From positions 1 through 64,000 of the forward strand of contig CAMLLB010000008.1 of NCBI GenBank assembly GCA_946480815.1: DNA of 64,000 nucleotides, in the 5' to 3' direction. The notes under the pieces are model-generated. The model did not search any database and was not told the DNA's origin. It saw nothing but the letters and a program-made list of their open reading frames with translations. Both the position numbers and the translations under genes were made by a program. This stretch comes from an uncultured Flavobacteriales bacterium. Its GTDB lineage: Bacteria > Bacteroidota > Bacteroidia > Flavobacteriales > Crocinitomicaceae. Of the stretch, positions 61,425 through 64,000 are shown piece after piece. How positions within the stretch are numbered: position 1 is the first letter of the stretch; the number at the start of each line of letters is the position of its first letter.

Positions 61425-64000
61425 ATGTGGAATAGAATAGCCAATATCATTCTGAGAAATCGTTTTATTATCCTTGCCATCATGGCCTTATTGACCGTTT
61501 TGTTCGGTTATTATGCATTGACAGGGTTAAAGATCGATAATAAGTATGGGAACATGCTTCCGAAGGATAGCCCAACCCAAATTACTTACCTGAAATTCAA
61601 GAAGATGTTTGGTGAAGACGGATCTGCATTGATTATTGCAATCAAAGATAAGGATCTCTATACCAAAGAAAAATTCATGCTCTGGAAGAAACTGGGAGAT
61701 TCCATTCTTCAGATCGACGGGGTTATTTCTGTTATCTCGGAAGCAAAGCTTTTCAACCTGATCAACGATACTGCAAACAGCCAGTTCACGATCAAACCCA
61801 TCTTCTCGGATGTATCGTTCAAAGAGAAGTCCATTGAACAGATCAAAAGTGAAATCCGCAGAAATCCGATTTACAATGGGATCATGTATAATGACTCATC
61901 CAATGTGAGTCTGATGATGGTGACGCTGGATGAAAATTTCCTGATCGATAAAGAGAAGCAAAAAGTCGTTATTGAGATTGAAGACCTTGCAAAATCCTAC
62001 GAAAAGCAATTCAACGAGATCCACTTTGCCGGATTGCCGCATATGCGTGTATTGATCGGGAAACGTGTGATGGGAGAAATGTACATTTTCGTGGTGCTTT
62101 CCATGCTGATTTCCTTCGGGATCATGTATTTCTTCTTCCGTTCGGTCCGGGTAACGCTCATCAGTCTTTTGGTAGTTGCAATTACCGTAATCTGGGCCAT
62201 GGGAACGATCGGGCTCTTCAATTACAACATTTCCATCATGATGGCGCTTATTCCTCCATTGATGATTGTTATCGGGATTCCAAATTGTATTTACCTGTTT
62301 AATAAATACCACTACGAGTTCAAACAACACGGAAATAAGATCAAGGCACTTACGCAGGTAATCCGTAAAACAGGAACTGCTATGTGGTTGACCAATGTTA
62401 CCACTGCAATTGGTTTCATGACATTCCTCTTTACAAATTCTTCCAAGTTCTTCGAATTCGGAGTTATTTCATCGGTGAATATCATGTTGTGTTATGTGGT
62501 TTCCCTTTGTTTGATCCCGATTTTTGCATCGTTCTCCAAGCAACCGAAGACACGCCATTTAAAGCATCTTGATCGCAAGGCTGCTGTAAAATTCCTGGAG
62601 AAACTGGTTAAAATTACTGCTCACAACCGTAAAACAGTTTACGTAGTGACCATTCTTTTAACAGTGGGAACAGGTATCGGGATTTTCTTCATGAAAGTTA
62701 CCGGAAACATAACCGGGGATTTACCTGCCCGTGATCCGATCCTGAAAGACATCCAGTTCATGGAGGCTAATTTCGGGGGAGCAGTTCCTTTCGAAGTTTT
62801 GATCGACTACAAGGAAAAAGGCCGTTTATTTGGTAAAAACACCATGCAAAGCGTGGAACAGGTGCAGGAAATGCTTTCCAAAGACACCTTGTTCGCGAAA
62901 AGCTTATCCATCGTGGATTTTGTGAAAGTGATCAATATGGCTTACTACAACAACAATCCGGAGCAATACAAGATCTTTGCAACCAAAGACAAACTGCGTT
63001 TAAATGCGTACTTAAAGAATTTATCTACGACCACTAATAATTCCACTTTATCAATTAAGGAATTGGTGGATACTACCAATCACATTCTACGCGTCAGAAC
63101 TTCCATGAAAGATCTGGGATCTTATGAAGTAGAAGACCAGGTCCATTTGATCGAACACCGCATTGACAGTATCATGAACCCGGATAAATCGCTACTGGAG
63201 AAATACTATTCCAAATTTGAAAAAGGCAAAAAAGAGTACATCGATTCCATTTTTGAATTATCAAGTGGTGTTTATAACAACCTTACCGCCCTGCTTTCAA
63301 ATGGTGATGATAAAAAGCAGTATGCTTTCGATTCTGATCCGGAATTGGTACGGAATTATTTCGGCAAACCGACATTCAAGAAAACACTCCGTGAAGCGAT
63401 CAATAATGAATATTATGATATTACACTTACAGGAACATCGGTTGTAGCTTCTGAAGGGACCAAGTACCTGGTAAGCAATTTAACTTCCAGTATCGTATTT
63501 GCAGTTATCTCGATTGCCGCATTGATGTGCATCCTGTTCTATTCGTTCCGCATGGTGGTGGTGTCCATGATCCCGAACCTCATCCCGATGGCGATCACAG
63601 CAGGAATTATGGGAATCTTCGGAATTCCGTTGAAGCCTTCTACCCTGTTGATTTTCTCCATTGCATTGGGGATCACGGTCGATAATACCATTCACTTCCT
63701 GGCACATTACCGCCATGAACTGAAAACGAAAAAATGGGATTTAAAGGAATGTATCGCGATCTCTATCCGTGAAACCGGTTTGAGTATTATTTATACTTCG
63801 GTTATCCTGTTCTTTGGATTTATTGTCTTTGTATTCTCGGATTTCGGAGGAACACAAGCCTTAGGATACTTATCGGCCATTACCTATTTCGTGGCACTCT
63901 TTACAAATCTTATCCTATTGCCTTGTTTGCTTTTAAGTTACGAGCGCAGATTGACAACCAAATCATTTGAAGAACCGTTGTTTGAGATCTACGACGAAGA
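61425..64000 (+). CDS. RND/MMPL-superfamily exporter, 3' end outside the window
   Basis: The frame is open from ATG 61425 to the window end (858 codons, incomplete). The protein has an N-terminal membrane helix (ILRNRFIILAIMALLTVLFG), a large periplasmic loop, then a bundle of five helices with the RND/SSD-type element YIFVVLSMLISFGIMYFFFR and MALIPPLMIVIGIPNCIYLF. After a second periplasmic loop the matching helices recur (IAAGIMGIFGIPLKPSTLL and FSIALGITVDNTIHFLAH). This is the duplicated architecture of MMPL/HpnN-type lipid or hydrophobe exporters rather than AcrB drug pumps. The substrate is unknown; S9 peptidase upstream is unrelated. Confidence 0.9.
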   Translation, partial: MWNRIANIILRNRFIILAIMALLTVLFGYYALTGLKIDNKYGNMLPKDSPTQITYLKFKKMFGEDGSALIIAIKDKDLYTKEKFMLWKKLGDSILQIDGVISVISEAKLFNLINDTANSQFTIKPIFSDVSFKEKSIEQIKSEIRRNPIYNGIMYNDSSNVSLMMVTLDENFLIDKEKQKVVIEIEDLAKSYEKQFNEIHFAGLPHMRVLIGKRVMGEMYIFVVLSMLISFGIMYFFFRSVRVTLISLLVVAITVIWAMGTIGLFNYNISIMMALIPPLMIVIGIPNCIYLFNKYHYEFKQHGNKIKALTQVIRKTGTAMWLTNVTTAIGFMTFLFTNSSKFFEFGVISSVNIMLCYVVSLCLIPIFASFSKQPKTRHLKHLDRKAAVKFLEKLVKITAHNRKTVYVVTILLTVGTGIGIFFMKVTGNITGDLPARDPILKDIQFMEANFGGAVPFEVLIDYKEKGRLFGKNTMQSVEQVQEMLSKDTLFAKSLSIVDFVKVINMAYYNNNPEQYKIFATKDKLRLNAYLKNLSTTTNNSTLSIKELVDTTNHILRVRTSMKDLGSYEVEDQVHLIEHRIDSIMNPDKSLLEKYYSKFEKGKKEYIDSIFELSSGVYNNLTALLSNGDDKKQYAFDSDPELVRNYFGKPTFKKTLREAINNEYYDITLTGTSVVASEGTKYLVSNLTSSIVFAVISIAALMCILFYSFRMVVVSMIPNLIPMAITAGIMGIFGIPLKPSTLLIFSIALGITVDNTIHFLAHYRHELKTKKWDLKECIAISIRETGLSIIYTSVILFFGFIVFVFSDFGGTQALGYLSAITYFVALFTNLILLPCLLLSYERRLTTKSFEEPLFEIYDE

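Overview
This window looks like a chromosomal segment of a Bacteroidota bacterium, most likely Flavobacteriales and possibly close to Crocinitomicaceae/Fluviicola; the genus guess is inference. The support is gene content typical of that phylum (DUF5686, DUF4270 and DUF4476 proteins, TonB receptors with carboxypeptidase-like N-domains, LytTR two-component systems, a short glycogen synthase, an HYC_CC_PP-type protein) and repeated Bacteroidota-type -7 promoter boxes (TAnnTTTG) just upstream of starts. No rRNA, tRNA, CRISPR array, integrase or transposase was seen.

Layout. 1-9 kb: recQ (-), tatC, a DUF5686 outer-membrane protein, lptB, two tiny paralogous lipoproteins (-) and a BamA-like barrel. 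9-17.7 kb: two tandem paralogous exported proteins, a PIF1-like helicase, metK (-) and a LytS/LytTR pair. 17.8-24.5 kb: two CPA2 cation/proton antiporters flanking a DUF4476 protein (-), a YjbR protein and a small membrane protein. 24.5-29.1 kb: a metal locus with a minus-strand operon (HYC_CC_PP protein, TonB receptor, exported HMA protein) divergent from a Fur-family regulator and a cation diffusion facilitator. 29.2-38.8 kb: Nfu, a plug-only protein, mannose-1-phosphate guanylyltransferase, a SprT-like protein, MlaE/MlaF, a YkuD-type protein, a YdeI-type protein and a LiaF-like/LytS/LytTR envelope-signalling operon.

38.8-49.6 kb is the accessory block and the most interesting part. A strong promoter preceded by two mirror-image palindromes drives a protein made of about five ribosomal-L7/L12-CTD-like repeats and a helical-repeat protein. 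A predicted multibranched RNA follows, closed by a 23-bp stem whose only four non-Watson-Crick pairs are all G-U on the transcribed strand. Then come eight genes. Four to six of their products share one unrecognised fold signature: an N-terminal helix with IAEAQ..LD..SI, then GFxPxFYxF plus a beta strand, and in most members a C-terminal VPxPAP-type motif. One paralog carries an inserted OmpA-like domain and two proteins end in PASTA domains, yet none has a signal peptide. A charged coiled-coil protein sits in the middle. The operon ends at a clear terminator and is followed by a two-gene unit encoding a PUA/EVE-like protein and a two-helix membrane protein, an arrangement reminiscent of defence loci. 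I could not assign this block to any system I know.

49.6-64 kb returns to core genes: rfaE2, a flippase-like membrane protein, panD and panC on the minus strand, divergent from a glycogen-synthase-like gene, a DUF4270 lipoprotein and glmS. Then follow three tandem paralogous Cys-motif membrane proteins (-), a small membrane protein, an S9 peptidase, and an RND/MMPL exporter running off the end. Five copies of a GC-rich palindrome (GTAGGGGCG family) lie at 3' ends of genes, and AT-rich inverted repeats occupy several intergenic gaps.
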